Assembly (NCBI GenBank): GCA_017531225.1
Contig: JAFXLL010000002.1
Span: 29,285-93,284, forward strand
Reading direction: 5' to 3'
Length of the DNA: 64,000 nucleotides
From: Bacteroidales bacterium
Lineage (GTDB): Bacteria; Bacteroidota; Bacteroidia; Bacteroidales; F082
Shown here: positions 17,745 through 26,176 of the stretch, piece by piece
Layout: each line of letters opens with the position of its first letter
Position numbering within the stretch: position 1 is the stretch's first letter
Notes under the pieces: model-generated
What the model was told of the DNA's origin: nothing
The model's input: the letters and a program-made list of their open reading frames with translations, nothing else
Databases searched by the model: none
Position numbers and translations under genes: made by a program

Positions 17745-18890
17745 TTAGTATATTTTCCCTGCCCAAAGTTGCTCCAAAAACTGTTTGGCGGGCCACACTT
17801 CCACTTTTTTGAATAAACGTGGGCTAGGGTCGAGGGAAACCACAATCATGCGCACATCGGGATGCTCCTCCTTGAAGGCTTTCAAGCCATGAAGGTGCCG
17901 CGACTGCACTTCTTCAACGGATTTAATCTCAATGCCGACCTCTGCATCGCCCAAAACGACATCTACCTCATAGTCGGAATAAGTGTGCCAATACGACAGC
18001 TTTTCCAACTGCCGATGATAACCCAAATAAGCCACAATCTCTTGAATGATGAAGTGTTCAAAGGCGTGTCCGAAATCAGTTGAACCAGGTGTCATGTTGC
18101 GGCGACCCAGCAAGTAATTGGGAATGCCGACATCGAAATAATAGAAACGCGGTGCCTGACGAATCTTCCGTTTGACGACTTTCGTGTATGCCGGCACCAT
18201 GTAGCCAATCAAGGTTTCCTCCAAAATGGAGAAATAGGCCGCGACGGTTTTGGAGTCGATGCCGCAGTCTTGCGCGATGTTGCTGTAGTTTACCATCTCG
18301 CCGTCGGTCAGCGCGGCGGCCTCCAAGAAACGTGTGAAGGTACTTAGGTTTCTCACCATAGCCTCTGCCTTGATTTCCTCACGCAAATACACAGCGACGT
18401 AGGCTTGCAGCATGGACCAATATTTATTCTCGCTTCCTAGATAATGCCTAGGTATCATCCCTTGGTTGACGGCCTTATACAAATCAAAATCAGGGATTTC
18501 TGCACTTACCAAAGGATAAAGGTTGGTCTGTAAAGCCCTTCCACCGAGCATGTTGGCTCCGCCGCGTTTCAACTTTCGCGCACTCGACCCGCTTAGAATG
18601 AATCGGATGCCTTTCCGCACGATAAGCCATTGCACCTCATTCAAAAGAATGGGCAAGGACTGCACTTCGTCGATGATGACCAAGGTGCCGCTTTCGCAAA
18701 GTTCCAAATCTTGCCGCAGCAGCGACGGGTTGCGTTGCAGGCGTTCAAAAGTGTTGCTTTCGAGCAGGTCATAGAATCGTGCATTGGGGAAAAGTTGCAG
18801 CAACAAAGTGGTCTTTCCTGTCTGTCTGGCTCCAAATAGGAAGGTATTATCTTCATTCAGAGCCTCTTGTGTCATTATTCGCTGAATCAT
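17745..18890 (-). CDS. AAA-type ATPase with DUF4143 domain
   Basis: 381 residues. Walker A is GARQTGKTT (20-28) and Walker B is LVIIDEV with D74/E75; a sensor-like LSGSSARKL follows. The C-terminal half (about 190-375) resembles DUF4143, including an EIKSVEEV stretch like a nuclease-fold core. These proteins are common and often multicopy in gut Bacteroidota; their role is unproven. A second, distant member lies at 46915-48189. This one sits in the accessory patch between the two leader repeats and has its own promoter and upstream repeats. Confidence 0.85.
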   Translation of the reverse strand: MIQRIMTQEALNEDNTFLFGARQTGKTTLLLQLFPNARFYDLLESNTFERLQRNPSLLRQDLELCESGTLVIIDEVQSLPILLNEVQWLIVRKGIRFILSGSSARKLKRGGANMLGGRALQTNLYPLVSAEIPDFDLYKAVNQGMIPRHYLGSENKYWSMLQAYVAVYLREEIKAEAMVRNLSTFTRFLEAAALTDGEMVNYSNIAQDCGIDSKTVAAYFSILEETLIGYMVPAYTKVVKRKIRQAPRFYYFDVGIPNYLLGRRNMTPGSTDFGHAFEHFIIQEIVAYLGYHRQLEKLSYWHTYSDYEVDVVLGDAEVGIEIKSVEEVQSRHLHGLKAFKEEHPDVRMIVVSLDPSPRLFKKVEVWPAKQFLEQLWAGKIY

Positions 18891-18909
18891 GGCGGTTATT
18901 TTTACGCTG

Positions 18910-18917
18910 CAAATATA
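18910..18917 (-). promoter_or_regulatory. -7 box (TATATTTG) for the DUF4143 ATPase
   Basis: Minus-strand TATATTTG lies 19 bases before the ATG at 18890 and next to the upstream direct repeats. Confidence 0.5.
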
Positions 18918-18920
18918 CGA

Positions 18921-18984
18921 ATTTTCGGAATATAACTCCGAAATTTACTAAAATTTTCGGAATATAACTCCAAATTTTACCAAA
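18921..18984. repeat. Two 32-bp direct repeats upstream of the ATPase promoter
   Basis: ATTTTCGGAATATAACTCC occurs at 18921-18939 and 18953-18971 (32-bp period), each followed by an AAATTT(T)AC-AAA tail. The first copy contains the inverted repeat TTTCGGA/TCCGAAA around a 7-base centre. Their position immediately behind the -7 box suggests an operator. Confidence 0.7.
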
Positions 18985-19031
18985 TTCAAGGTTTTCCTTT
19001 ATGTTTTGCCCAACCTCTCCAAAAAATTCCC

Positions 19032-19167
19032 TAAATTTGTCTCCAGTATTAACCCGAGCGAATCCAGCTCGCGAGCGAACGGAAGAGGCCGCCGCCCGGA
19101 GATAGGCACAAGCAGATTGGTGTCTCGCCGTGAAGATGAGGTTCCTCATCCTTGGAAGTTGCTCAGG
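19032..19167 (+). repeat. Leader-like repeat, copy 2 (with -7 box)
   Basis: TAAATTTG (19032-19039) again directly precedes the conserved ~130 bases. Differences from copy 1 fall mainly in two short patches, while the GCTCGCGAGC palindrome, the GAGA/TCTC hairpin and the GATGAGG/CCTCATC hairpin are kept. Only a decayed gene follows. Confidence 0.55.
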
Positions 19168-19300
19168 CAAATTCCATATTGTTTTTGTTGCGGCCATCCT
19201 GTTGGGCCTTGTTTTTCCTCTTGTGGCTGTCCCCAATAATTGTCAAGCAAGAGGAGATAGAGAGATCAAAGTCACAAAAAGAAGCCCGTTTCAAATATAA
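19168..19300 (+). pseudogene. Deleted, frameshifted copy of the split secreted-protein gene
   Basis: 19172-19235 matches 17007-17070 and encodes a similar signal-peptide core (IVFVAAILLGLVFPLVAV). It then jumps directly to a sequence matching 17516-17556 (CCCAATAAT, one extra T, GTCAA...GAGAGATCAAA). About 440 bases are missing between the two parts and the extra T breaks the frame, so no functional product is expected. Confidence 0.7.
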
Positions 19301-19304
19301 ATCG

Positions 19305-19312
19305 TATTTTTG
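19305..19312 (+). promoter_or_regulatory. -7 box (TATTTTTG) for dut
   Basis: TATTTTTG lies 27 bases before the ATG at 19340. The in-frame TTG at 19310 lies inside the box and is rejected. Confidence 0.5.
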
Positions 19313-19339
19313 CGTTATGATTTCGCTAAAATACGAACA

Positions 19340-19777
19340 ATGAAACTAAACATCGTTAATACCTCCAACAATCCGTTACCGGCGTACGAAACGGTGAATT
19401 CCGCCGGGATGGACTTGCGTGCCTATCTGCCCGAAGGTCCCGTTACCTTGGAGCCTATGCAGCGTGCGTTAGTGCCTACAGGGCTCTACATGGAGATCCC
19501 CGAAGGCTACGAGGGACAGGTGCGTCCCCGCAGCGGATTGGCCATCAAGAGCGGCATCACCGTGTTGAACTCCCCCGGTACCATTGACGCTGACTACCGC
19601 GGTCAGGTGTGCATTATCTTGATCAACCTGTCGGACAAGCCCTTTGTGATCAACAGCGGCGACCGCATTGCACAGTTGGTCATCGCCAAATGCGAACAAA
19701 TGGAGCCAGTTCAGGTGGAGTCATTATCGGAAACGGAACGTGGTGCCGGAGGATTTGGACACACAGGGAAAAGGTGA
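19340..19777 (+). CDS. dut: dUTP diphosphatase
   Basis: 145 residues from [11 protein letters not shown], the standard length for trimeric dUTPases, which hydrolyse dUTP to dUMP and keep uracil out of DNA. All conserved motifs are seen: [11 protein letters not shown] (I), [11 protein letters not shown] (II), [13 protein letters not shown] (III, catalytic Asp), [10 protein letters not shown] (IV) and the glycine-rich [10 protein letters not shown] tail (V). It begins a string of genes (TPR, DUF4292, EnvC-like) in an order typical for the order Bacteroidales. Confidence 0.95.
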   Translation: MKLNIVNTSNNPLPAYETVNSAGMDLRAYLPEGPVTLEPMQRALVPTGLYMEIPEGYEGQVRPRSGLAIKSGITVLNSPGTIDADYRGQVCIILINLSDKPFVINSGDRIAQLVIAKCEQMEPVQVESLSETERGAGGFGHTGKR

Positions 19778-19801
19778 GAGGTGAAAAGTGAGAGGTAAAA
19801 G

Positions 19802-21424
19802 ATGAAAAGGGTAATTGTCATATTATTGTTGTTGGTATCCATTGCGGGTTTTGCACAAGAGGACATCCGGAAGAATGCCACCTATTTCTCGAAAGGCCTC
19901 GAATGTAAATACAAAGAGGACGTTTCAGGTGCCATCAAAAACTTTGAGGATGCCTTGAGGTTCATGCCCGACGATGCGGCCAGCATGTTCGAACTCAGCG
20001 AACAATACGTCAAGGCAGGTAAAATGGAAGAGGGCTTCGAGATGATCAAGCAGGCTGCCCAGCTGGATCCCGAAAACAAATGGTACCAGATGCGTTTAGC
20101 CATGTTTTACCGCACCTTGGAGCAGTTTGACGACTATATCAAGGTCTTTGAAGGACTTACCGCCAAATACCCAGGCGACGTCGACATGCTGTCAAACCTA
20201 ATTGAGGCCTATCTGATCACGGAAAACTACGATAAAGCCATCGAAAAACTCGATATTCTCGAGCAACAAGCCGGTGTCAGCGCATTGGTGAGCGAGCAAA
20301 AGGTAGAGATCTACCAACGCCAAGGCAACACCAAGAAAGTGATTTCCGAACTGGAAAAACTGATTTCCGAAAATCCAGAGAACACCCGTTACTACAGCAT
20401 GCTTGCCAAGGTCTATATGGAAAACAAAAAGGAGAAAGAAGCCGTTAAGCTGTATAACCGAATCAAGGAGATCGATTCCTCTGATCCCTACATCAACATC
20501 TCGTTGTTGGAGTATTACGAGAACAAGAAGGAATACGACAAGGCCTTCGATGAGTTGATCGAGGCCATCAACAACAAGAATCTGGACTTCAACACGAAAG
20601 CCAACATTTACGAATATTGGTTCAACAAGCATCAGGATGCAAAGGATATCGACCAACAGGCTTTGCGTGCGGGCAACGCTTTTCTTGTGAACTATCCCGA
20701 TAACAAAATGGGTTACCTGGTGATGGCTTCGTATCATATCAACAAGCAGGAGTATCAGCCTTGCAGCGTGATGGCCCAAAAGGCCCTCGACTATGACCAC
20801 ACCAACTATGCCGCATGGCAATATTTGGTGATTTGCGATGGGGCTTTGCGTGCAAACGACTCCCTGAAGAAACACTCCGTTGAGGCTTTGCAGTTCTATC
20901 CCACCCAACCGATATTCTATTGGTATGCAGGAGTGTCGCATGCGCTGGATAAGCAGGAAGCGGAAGCCATCAGTTATTTCGAGAAAGGTCGAAAGTTCGT
21001 GACCGACAAAAACGCTCTGATGGACTTCGACAGCTATCTCGGCGATCTTTACCACTCCGTTGGCGAGACGGAAAAAGCGTTTCAAGCCTACGACCGAGTG
21101 CTGAACCAGGATCCGGACAACGTCTTGGTGTTGAACAACTACGCCTATTACCTTTCGCTTCGGAAGGAAGACCTCGACAAAGCCAAAGCCATGGCGCTCC
21201 ATGCCGTGGAACTGGAACCCAACAACGCCATTTATCTTGACACATACGCCTGGGTGCTATACCAAAAAGGCGAGTACAAAGCCGCCGAAGCACAAATGGA
21301 GAAGGCCGTCAAGTTATTGAAGAGCCCTGATAAGACCTATTATCAGCATTATGCTGACATTCTCGATAAAGTGAATAAGCCGGAAAAGGCCGCTGAATAC
21401 CGTAACAAAGCCAATGCCCTATGA
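19802..21424 (+). CDS. Secreted tetratricopeptide-repeat protein
   Basis: 540 residues with a signal peptide (MKRVIVILLLLVSIAGFAQ) and about 12 TPR units over the rest (for example residues 25-60, 160-190 and 400-500, with the usual small/large residue spacing). It is probably a periplasmic or outer-membrane-associated scaffold for protein complexes. Its stop overlaps the next start (ATGA at 21421). A short GTGAGAGGT-type repeat lies in the gap after dut. Confidence 0.82.
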   Translation: MKRVIVILLLLVSIAGFAQEDIRKNATYFSKGLECKYKEDVSGAIKNFEDALRFMPDDAASMFELSEQYVKAGKMEEGFEMIKQAAQLDPENKWYQMRLAMFYRTLEQFDDYIKVFEGLTAKYPGDVDMLSNLIEAYLITENYDKAIEKLDILEQQAGVSALVSEQKVEIYQRQGNTKKVISELEKLISENPENTRYYSMLAKVYMENKKEKEAVKLYNRIKEIDSSDPYINISLLEYYENKKEYDKAFDELIEAINNKNLDFNTKANIYEYWFNKHQDAKDIDQQALRAGNAFLVNYPDNKMGYLVMASYHINKQEYQPCSVMAQKALDYDHTNYAAWQYLVICDGALRANDSLKKHSVEALQFYPTQPIFYWYAGVSHALDKQEAEAISYFEKGRKFVTDKNALMDFDSYLGDLYHSVGETEKAFQAYDRVLNQDPDNVLVLNNYAYYLSLRKEDLDKAKAMALHAVELEPNNAIYLDTYAWVLYQKGEYKAAEAQMEKAVKLLKSPDKTYYQHYADILDKVNKPEKAAEYRNKANAL

Positions 21425-21933
21425 AACGAGTGATGCTCTTCCTGCTGGCTTCTGTGTTGCTGTTTTCATCGTGCTCATCCAAGAAGAAAATGGTTTCACC
21501 CACGGCTCATGCCGATTATGAATGGATGACAGCCAAGATCAGCGGGGAAGTAACTCTCACCTCCAACCTCTCAACTTTCACCTTCAACGGCACGCTCAGG
21601 ATGCGTCGCGACAGCGCCGTGTGGATCTCCGCCTCAGCCATGATGGGCATGGAGAGCCTCCGCACCTTGATCACCCAGGATTCCGTGATTATGGTCAACA
21701 GGATGGATCAAACCTATCTTGCCGAGCCACTCCAGTTGGTGGCCGAGAAAATGCATCTACCCGCAACCTTACAGGAAACCCAGGCGTTGCTGCTTGGCAA
21801 TGGCGCTAACGACCATGTGGCCATCCAATTTGGACCTTATGCGGCCAAAATCCGTTATTCGGATATCCAATGGAATGAGCCTACCACCTTCCCGATCAAA
21901 ATCAACAAAAAGTATGAAAGGATGAAGCTATGA
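21421..21933 (+). CDS. DUF4292-like lipoprotein
   Basis: 170 residues with a lipobox (LLFSSC at about 13-18) and a LolA/LolB-like beta-sheet pattern (GTLRMRRDSAVWISASAMMGMES, then VIMVNRMDQTYL). This corresponds to the DUF4292 family, whose fold resembles lipoprotein carriers. It overlaps both neighbours by four bases (ATGA), a translationally coupled trio with the TPR and EnvC-like proteins. A role in outer-membrane lipoprotein or envelope assembly is inferred. Confidence 0.78.
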   Translation: MKRVMLFLLASVLLFSSCSSKKKMVSPTAHADYEWMTAKISGEVTLTSNLSTFTFNGTLRMRRDSAVWISASAMMGMESLRTLITQDSVIMVNRMDQTYLAEPLQLVAEKMHLPATLQETQALLLGNGANDHVAIQFGPYAAKIRYSDIQWNEPTTFPIKINKKYERMKL

Positions 21934-23174
21934 AGCACACAATCAAATGGATGATGCTGGTGCTGCTGACGCTTCTCTTTTCAGCGGGAGGCTATGCACA
22001 ACGCAGCAAAGAGTCGCTCGAAAAAGAAATCAAGTCGTTGCAAAAGGAGATTGAAACCGCCAACAAGTTGCTGAAGGAGACTTCGAAAAACAAGGAGGTG
22101 ACCATGGGGCAGGTGTCGTTGATGAACAAGAAAATCAAAGACCGCCAAAAGCTGATCAATGCCTGCAACGAACAGATTAAGATTCTTGAAAGAAGCATCA
22201 AAAAAGGCGAAAACAACATCAAGTCGCTCAACGGTGAACTGAAAAAGCTGAGCGGCGAATACGCCAAAATGGTGCAGTTCGCCTATAAAAACAGGAGCCA
22301 TTACGACCATCTGGAGTTCCTGTTTGCCTCAAAAGACTTCAACCAGGCGTTTCAGCGGATGCGTTACATACAGCAATTTGCCGACGCCCGTAAAACCAAG
22401 ATGAACCAGATCGCCACTACTCGCACCAAGGTACGTAACGAAGTGGAGGAGCTTAGGCAAAACAAGGAGGAACAAGCGGCGCTGTTGGCTGAACAAAAGG
22501 CGCAGCAGGATGCTTTGATCAAAGAGAAGGCGGAGCTTGACACTCAGGTGAAGCAACTCAAGAAAAAGGAAGGCAGCATCCAGCAAAGCATCAAGGATAA
22601 GCAGGCGCAGGCCAAGAAGTTCCAGAAGCAGATCGACGACATCATCGCAGAGGAGATCAGGAAAGCCAACGAACGGGCCGCCAAGGAAGCGAAAAACGCT
22701 AAAAAGGGAACTACTCCAAAACCTGATAAAATGGCGCTTACGCCCTCTGAAAAAGCCCTTTCCACAAGTTTTTCGGCCAACAAGGGCAAGCTGCCTTGGC
22801 CGGTTGAGAGGGGAGTGGTATCGAGCTCTTACGGCAAGCATACCTCGGCTATCTCCGACAAGGTTACCGTAACCAACAACGGCGTTGACATTGCCACTGT
22901 GGAGAACGCCAAGGCTCGCTGTGTGTTTGAAGGTGTGGTGGTGAGCGTGGTGAAGCCGTCGGCCTCCAACATCGGCGTCATCATTCGCCACGGCGATTTC
23001 TTCACCGTTTATTCGCAGTTGGACGAGGCTTACGTGAACCGTGGCGACAAAGTGAAGACCAAACAAGATATCGGCAAGGTGCATACCGACCGCTCGGAAG
23101 GCAAGACAGAGCTTCATTTCGAGCTACGTCAAGGCACCGAAACACTAAATCCATCCGTGTGGCTTGCAAAATGA
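21930..23174 (+). CDS. EnvC-like murein hydrolase activator (degenerate LytM/M23)
   Basis: 414 residues: signal peptide (cut near GGYAQ), a long coiled coil (about 25-250), and a C-terminal LytM domain (about 290-412). The M23 zinc ligands are largely missing: the first-motif His is absent (NNGVDIAT), and the usual TxYxHL reads TVYSQL, while LHFEL remains. Degenerate LytM domains with coiled coils are typical of EnvC, which activates amidases at the division site without cutting peptidoglycan itself. Activator is therefore preferred over peptidase. Confidence 0.82.
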   Translation: MKHTIKWMMLVLLTLLFSAGGYAQRSKESLEKEIKSLQKEIETANKLLKETSKNKEVTMGQVSLMNKKIKDRQKLINACNEQIKILERSIKKGENNIKSLNGELKKLSGEYAKMVQFAYKNRSHYDHLEFLFASKDFNQAFQRMRYIQQFADARKTKMNQIATTRTKVRNEVEELRQNKEEQAALLAEQKAQQDALIKEKAELDTQVKQLKKKEGSIQQSIKDKQAQAKKFQKQIDDIIAEEIRKANERAAKEAKNAKKGTTPKPDKMALTPSEKALSTSFSANKGKLPWPVERGVVSSSYGKHTSAISDKVTVTNNGVDIATVENAKARCVFEGVVVSVVKPSASNIGVIIRHGDFFTVYSQLDEAYVNRGDKVKTKQDIGKVHTDRSEGKTELHFELRQGTETLNPSVWLAK

Positions 23175-23180
23175 CCCCGT

Positions 23181-23207
23181 GTCATTGCGAGCGTAGCGAA
23201 GCAATCC
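23181..23207 (+). repeat. Half of a REP-like palindromic element
   Basis: GTCATTGCGAG...CGAAGCAATCC. The same ends form the left half of the full 96-bp element at 28988-29083. Confidence 0.6.
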
Positions 23208-23217
23208 ATAAAATACG

Positions 23218-23352
23218 ATGAACAGAAAACGGATATTATTGGTTTTAGGAATCTTGATCGCTGCCATAGCCTTATCAAGCTGTAGCAGCCAAGAACGTTT
23301 CGGTCAGCGCAAGGCCCCGAAGGACTGCAATTGCACCCGATGGGGCAAATAA
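23218..23352 (+). CDS. Small lipoprotein (44 residues)
   Basis: ATG at 23218: MNRKRILLVLG, a hydrophobic stretch, lipobox ALSSC (Cys22), then a short basic tail with CNC near the end (KDCNCTRWGK). The signal-peptide form and the coding-like tail support a real gene. Very short lipoproteins ending in a KDCxC-type motif are familiar to me from Bacteroidales. Function unknown. It lies 12 bases before the next gene. Confidence 0.6.
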   Translation: MNRKRILLVLGILIAAIALSSCSSQERFGQRKAPKDCNCTRWGK

Positions 23353-23363
23353 AAAACGATTAG

Positions 23364-24926
23364 ATGAAACGGTTTGGCATTATAGGTTGGTTGATGGTGT
23401 TGATGGTGGCTTGTGCGAAGCCTCCCACTACCGATAGGATGGCTTCTCCTGAGCTTGCCCGCATCGATACCTTGATGCAGATACAGCCCGACAGCGCTCT
23501 GACCCTGCTGTTGGATGAGGAGAAGGATGACCCTTATTACCAGCTGCTGCTTTCCGAAGCCCTCTACAAGAACGACTATGCCCAGGCCAACCGCAATGAG
23601 CTTTTGGCTGCCTTGGCCTATTTCGATTCCGTGCAAGATCCCTTCCTCTCCGCCCGTTGCCATTACATGAACGGTGTGGGCTTTTATGAGATGGACAGCG
23701 TGGTCCCGGCCTGTGAGGAGTATATGAAGGCCATCCAAACCATGGAGGAGCATTACACCGAAAAAGAGTTGGTGGGACTGAAGGCGAAATACCTGGCGCT
23801 GGCTTATACCAGGTTGACCATACTGTTCTCCGACCAATATCTCCACGAGCAAGCCATCTATTTCAGTAAGCAAGCTCTATCATATTATTTGAAGTATGAT
23901 GTCGAGCCAAGGCATATCACTTGGGTTTTGTACCAAATAGGCTTGCATTACGACATGATGGAACAGTCAGATAGCGCTTTGTTCTATTACGACAAAGCAA
24001 TGGCTTTTTTGCAGGATTCAACCAGTTTGGCCTATCGGGACATTAGTACAACAAAAGCCTATCTCTCATATCGGATGAGCAATGACGCTCCCTCTGCTAT
24101 AGTAAGGTTAAATAAGCTTTACCGAGATTCAGAGAGTGAAGAGGAGCGTTTGGCGCGTGCTCAAATCATCGGCGAGATTTATTTTTTAGACAATTGTTTG
24201 GATTCCGCAGCATACTATTTAAGCATGGTTTTTGACTCTGATTCTCCTTTCTCCGACAATAAATTGAAAATACACACCGCACAAAGACTCCGAGATATAT
24301 ATATAATGAATGGTAAATCCTTTCTAACAAATATGTATACTGAATATTTAGCGCAGCATACAACAACGGGAGTAGAACAAGCAACGCTACATTCAACCCT
24401 AAACCTCTTGTATTCTGATTTTTTGCTAAACAAAAACAATTTCAGTAAGAATCAAGAAAAGAAAACGACTTCCTTTTTTGTATATGTGATGGGGATAATC
24501 CTATTTGTAGTATTGCTCGGCATGACTATTACTAGGTTCTTATGGAAAAAGCAACATGATAAAACGACATTTTTAAAAGAACCTGTTTGTCAACACATCT
24601 TAAACATTGTCAACGACACTGCTTTCAAAGCTAAGATGGATTATAAATTATACACCGACATAGCTCTTAACAAAGAGCAGTTGTTGGCATTACGGTTGGC
24701 TGCCGACAAACACTATCATGGTTTTGCCAGAAAACTAAGAAGCAAATATCCGGGGCTAACAGACGATGACTTAAACCATTGTTGCCTTCTGTTGCTTGGC
24801 CTGGAAGAAGCAGCAATTTCAGGCTTGTTGCAAAAATCCTATACGGCCGTTTGTGACAGAAATAGAAAGTTGAAAAAGGAATTAGGTATAAGAGAGGATT
24901 TGTTTGATGAAATCAGAAATATCTGA
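23364..24926 (+). CDS. TPR lipoprotein-like membrane regulator with C-terminal HTH-like domain
   Basis: 520 residues. The N-terminus has a lipobox-like MVLMVAC. TPR-type helices fill about 30-350, one transmembrane segment is at about 372-393 (FFVYVMGIILFVVLLGMTI), and a cytoplasmic C-terminal part ends with DDDLNHCCLLLLGLEEAAISGLLQKSYTAV, which resembles a LuxR/GerE-like helix-turn-helix. This TPR-TM-HTH plan occurs in one-component membrane regulators of Bacteroidota. The 3' half is noticeably AT-richer than the 5' half. It precedes a group of secreted-protein genes it could control (inference). Confidence 0.65.
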   Translation: MKRFGIIGWLMVLMVACAKPPTTDRMASPELARIDTLMQIQPDSALTLLLDEEKDDPYYQLLLSEALYKNDYAQANRNELLAALAYFDSVQDPFLSARCHYMNGVGFYEMDSVVPACEEYMKAIQTMEEHYTEKELVGLKAKYLALAYTRLTILFSDQYLHEQAIYFSKQALSYYLKYDVEPRHITWVLYQIGLHYDMMEQSDSALFYYDKAMAFLQDSTSLAYRDISTTKAYLSYRMSNDAPSAIVRLNKLYRDSESEEERLARAQIIGEIYFLDNCLDSAAYYLSMVFDSDSPFSDNKLKIHTAQRLRDIYIMNGKSFLTNMYTEYLAQHTTTGVEQATLHSTLNLLYSDFLLNKNNFSKNQEKKTTSFFVYVMGIILFVVLLGMTITRFLWKKQHDKTTFLKEPVCQHILNIVNDTAFKAKMDYKLYTDIALNKEQLLALRLAADKHYHGFARKLRSKYPGLTDDDLNHCCLLLLGLEEAAISGLLQKSYTAVCDRNRKLKKELGIREDLFDEIRNI

Positions 24927-25027
24927 TTATCAAATTATTAATCTATTCCGTTCTATTCCGTACCATGTTTTTCTTGATACATAATCTATTTTGAACAAGC
25001 TTTGCATAGCTTTTAAATCTTTATGCT

Positions 25028-25405
25028 ATGCGAGTATTAAACCTCAAACAAATTATTCTTTTATTCGGCCTGCTATTGCCATCATTCTGTTGCATGGCTA
25101 GCAACACTATGTTCAATGATGGCAACACGCCTGTTTCAATTAAGAAATCGTACGTACAAGGTTCCCCAAAAGACTACGCCATCCAAGCCTCCATTGACGG
25201 CCACACGCTCACCGTAGTATTCACCGAGAACTTGGGGCAGGTGAACATCGAAGTTTCTTCAGTGAGCGGTGGTGAGACCCAAGTGGAATCCACCCCCACG
25301 CCCAACGGCGTGTTGTTCTACATCTACGACACCGGCAGCTACATCGTAACCTTCCTCCTCCCCAACGGCGATGAATATTACGGGGAGTTCGAGGTGACAG
25401 ATTAG
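25028..25405 (+). CDS. DUF3244-like secreted protein
   Basis: 125 residues with a signal peptide (MRVLNLKQIILLFGLLLPSFCCMA) and an Ig-like beta-sandwich (LTVVFTENLGQVNIEVSSVSGG, then GVLFYIYDTGSYIVTFLLPNG) typical of DUF3244 proteins of Bacteroidales. Function unknown. Upstream (24927-25027) there is a perfect 10-bp tandem TCTATTCCGT and no clear -7 box. Confidence 0.65.
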   Translation: MRVLNLKQIILLFGLLLPSFCCMASNTMFNDGNTPVSIKKSYVQGSPKDYAIQASIDGHTLTVVFTENLGQVNIEVSSVSGGETQVESTPTPNGVLFYIYDTGSYIVTFLLPNGDEYYGEFEVTD

Positions 25406-25458
25406 ATAGCTTTACTCTTTCGGTCAACTAACACATGTTTCATCTTAAACTAATTATC

Positions 25459-26163
25459 ATGAAAAAAAGTGCTTTTATTTTTGTCGTTTTTTCTTTCGTT
25501 TTTTTTAATTCTTCCAACGCGCTGGCTCAATTTAAAGTTCACAGCAGTGGTCGCATTAGTTTTCAGTCCTCTACAACCACAGGAGGAGTACAGATAGACA
25601 ATCTTGGAAAATCGAGTTTTGAACCTAACATCACAAATAGTAGTGCTGTCTTGACTCAGACCAAGGTCCAAACAAGTTTAGCCAAAGCTTGGAACGTGTG
25701 TTACAATGGCAATCCCCCTCAGATGCCTTTTGATCGTTTTTATGTGACGGGGGTGGGAAACACCTACTCCCATGCATATTACACCATCTCATCGGGAGGA
25801 GGTGAAACAAAAGGTTTCTACCCCATTGAAAACGCCTCCGAACTAATCTCTAACATGAGAGGGTATTATTACGACAACAACGAATTCGTTGGTTTTGAGC
25901 CTGACTTCATCGACAATCCCGATATCAATCCCGAAGCCGTTGAAGGCATGATGAAGGACCTGAGCATTAACAAGTCGCTTGGGCTTTCCGCAGAAGACCT
26001 TGAGGCCGTCATCCCCGAAGCGATTCGCCATGATCCCGAGGGAATGGTTTACATCAACTATTCAGCCATTGTTCCCGTTCTTGTTGAGGCATTCAAGGAG
26101 CAACAGGCTAGAATCGAATACCTCGAGTCTGTTTTAAGAAATCAAAAACTCATAATACAATGA
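25459..26163 (+). CDS. Secreted protein with S74-like intramolecular chaperone end
   Basis: 234 residues from MKKSAFIFVVF, with a signal peptide ending near NALA. The C-terminus (about 165-230) has GLSAEDLEAVIPEA and YINYSAIVPVLVEAFKEQQARIEYLE, the helical ending characteristic of Peptidase_S74 / tail-fibre chaperone domains, which fold a trimeric partner and sometimes cut themselves off. It is much shorter than phage tail fibres; Bacteroidales carry many such secreted forms. The ATG at 25459 is preferred over one 24 bases upstream because it starts the signal peptide. Confidence 0.6.
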   Translation: MKKSAFIFVVFSFVFFNSSNALAQFKVHSSGRISFQSSTTTGGVQIDNLGKSSFEPNITNSSAVLTQTKVQTSLAKAWNVCYNGNPPQMPFDRFYVTGVGNTYSHAYYTISSGGGETKGFYPIENASELISNMRGYYYDNNEFVGFEPDFIDNPDINPEAVEGMMKDLSINKSLGLSAEDLEAVIPEAIRHDPEGMVYINYSAIVPVLVEAFKEQQARIEYLESVLRNQKLIIQ

Positions 26164-26176
26164 AATTGGTTTTATT

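Noticed and set aside
18853-19236. Minus-strand frames across both leader repeats (also 16690-16959) that encode similar peptides
   Set aside because: The similarity comes from the DNA repeat itself. The frames run through a promoter and structured region, and lie antisense to the inferred transcript.
20198-21202. A 334-residue antisense frame over the TPR gene, and similar ones at 22329-23117, 34259-34996 and 45353-46063
   Set aside because: All lie opposite well-supported genes and show no signal peptide, motif or promoter of their own.
21545-21600. CTCACCTCCAACCTCTCAAC-like sequence in the DUF4292 gene as a captured repeat
   Set aside because: The encoded segment fits the expected length and beta-strand pattern of the family, so an insertion is not needed to explain it.
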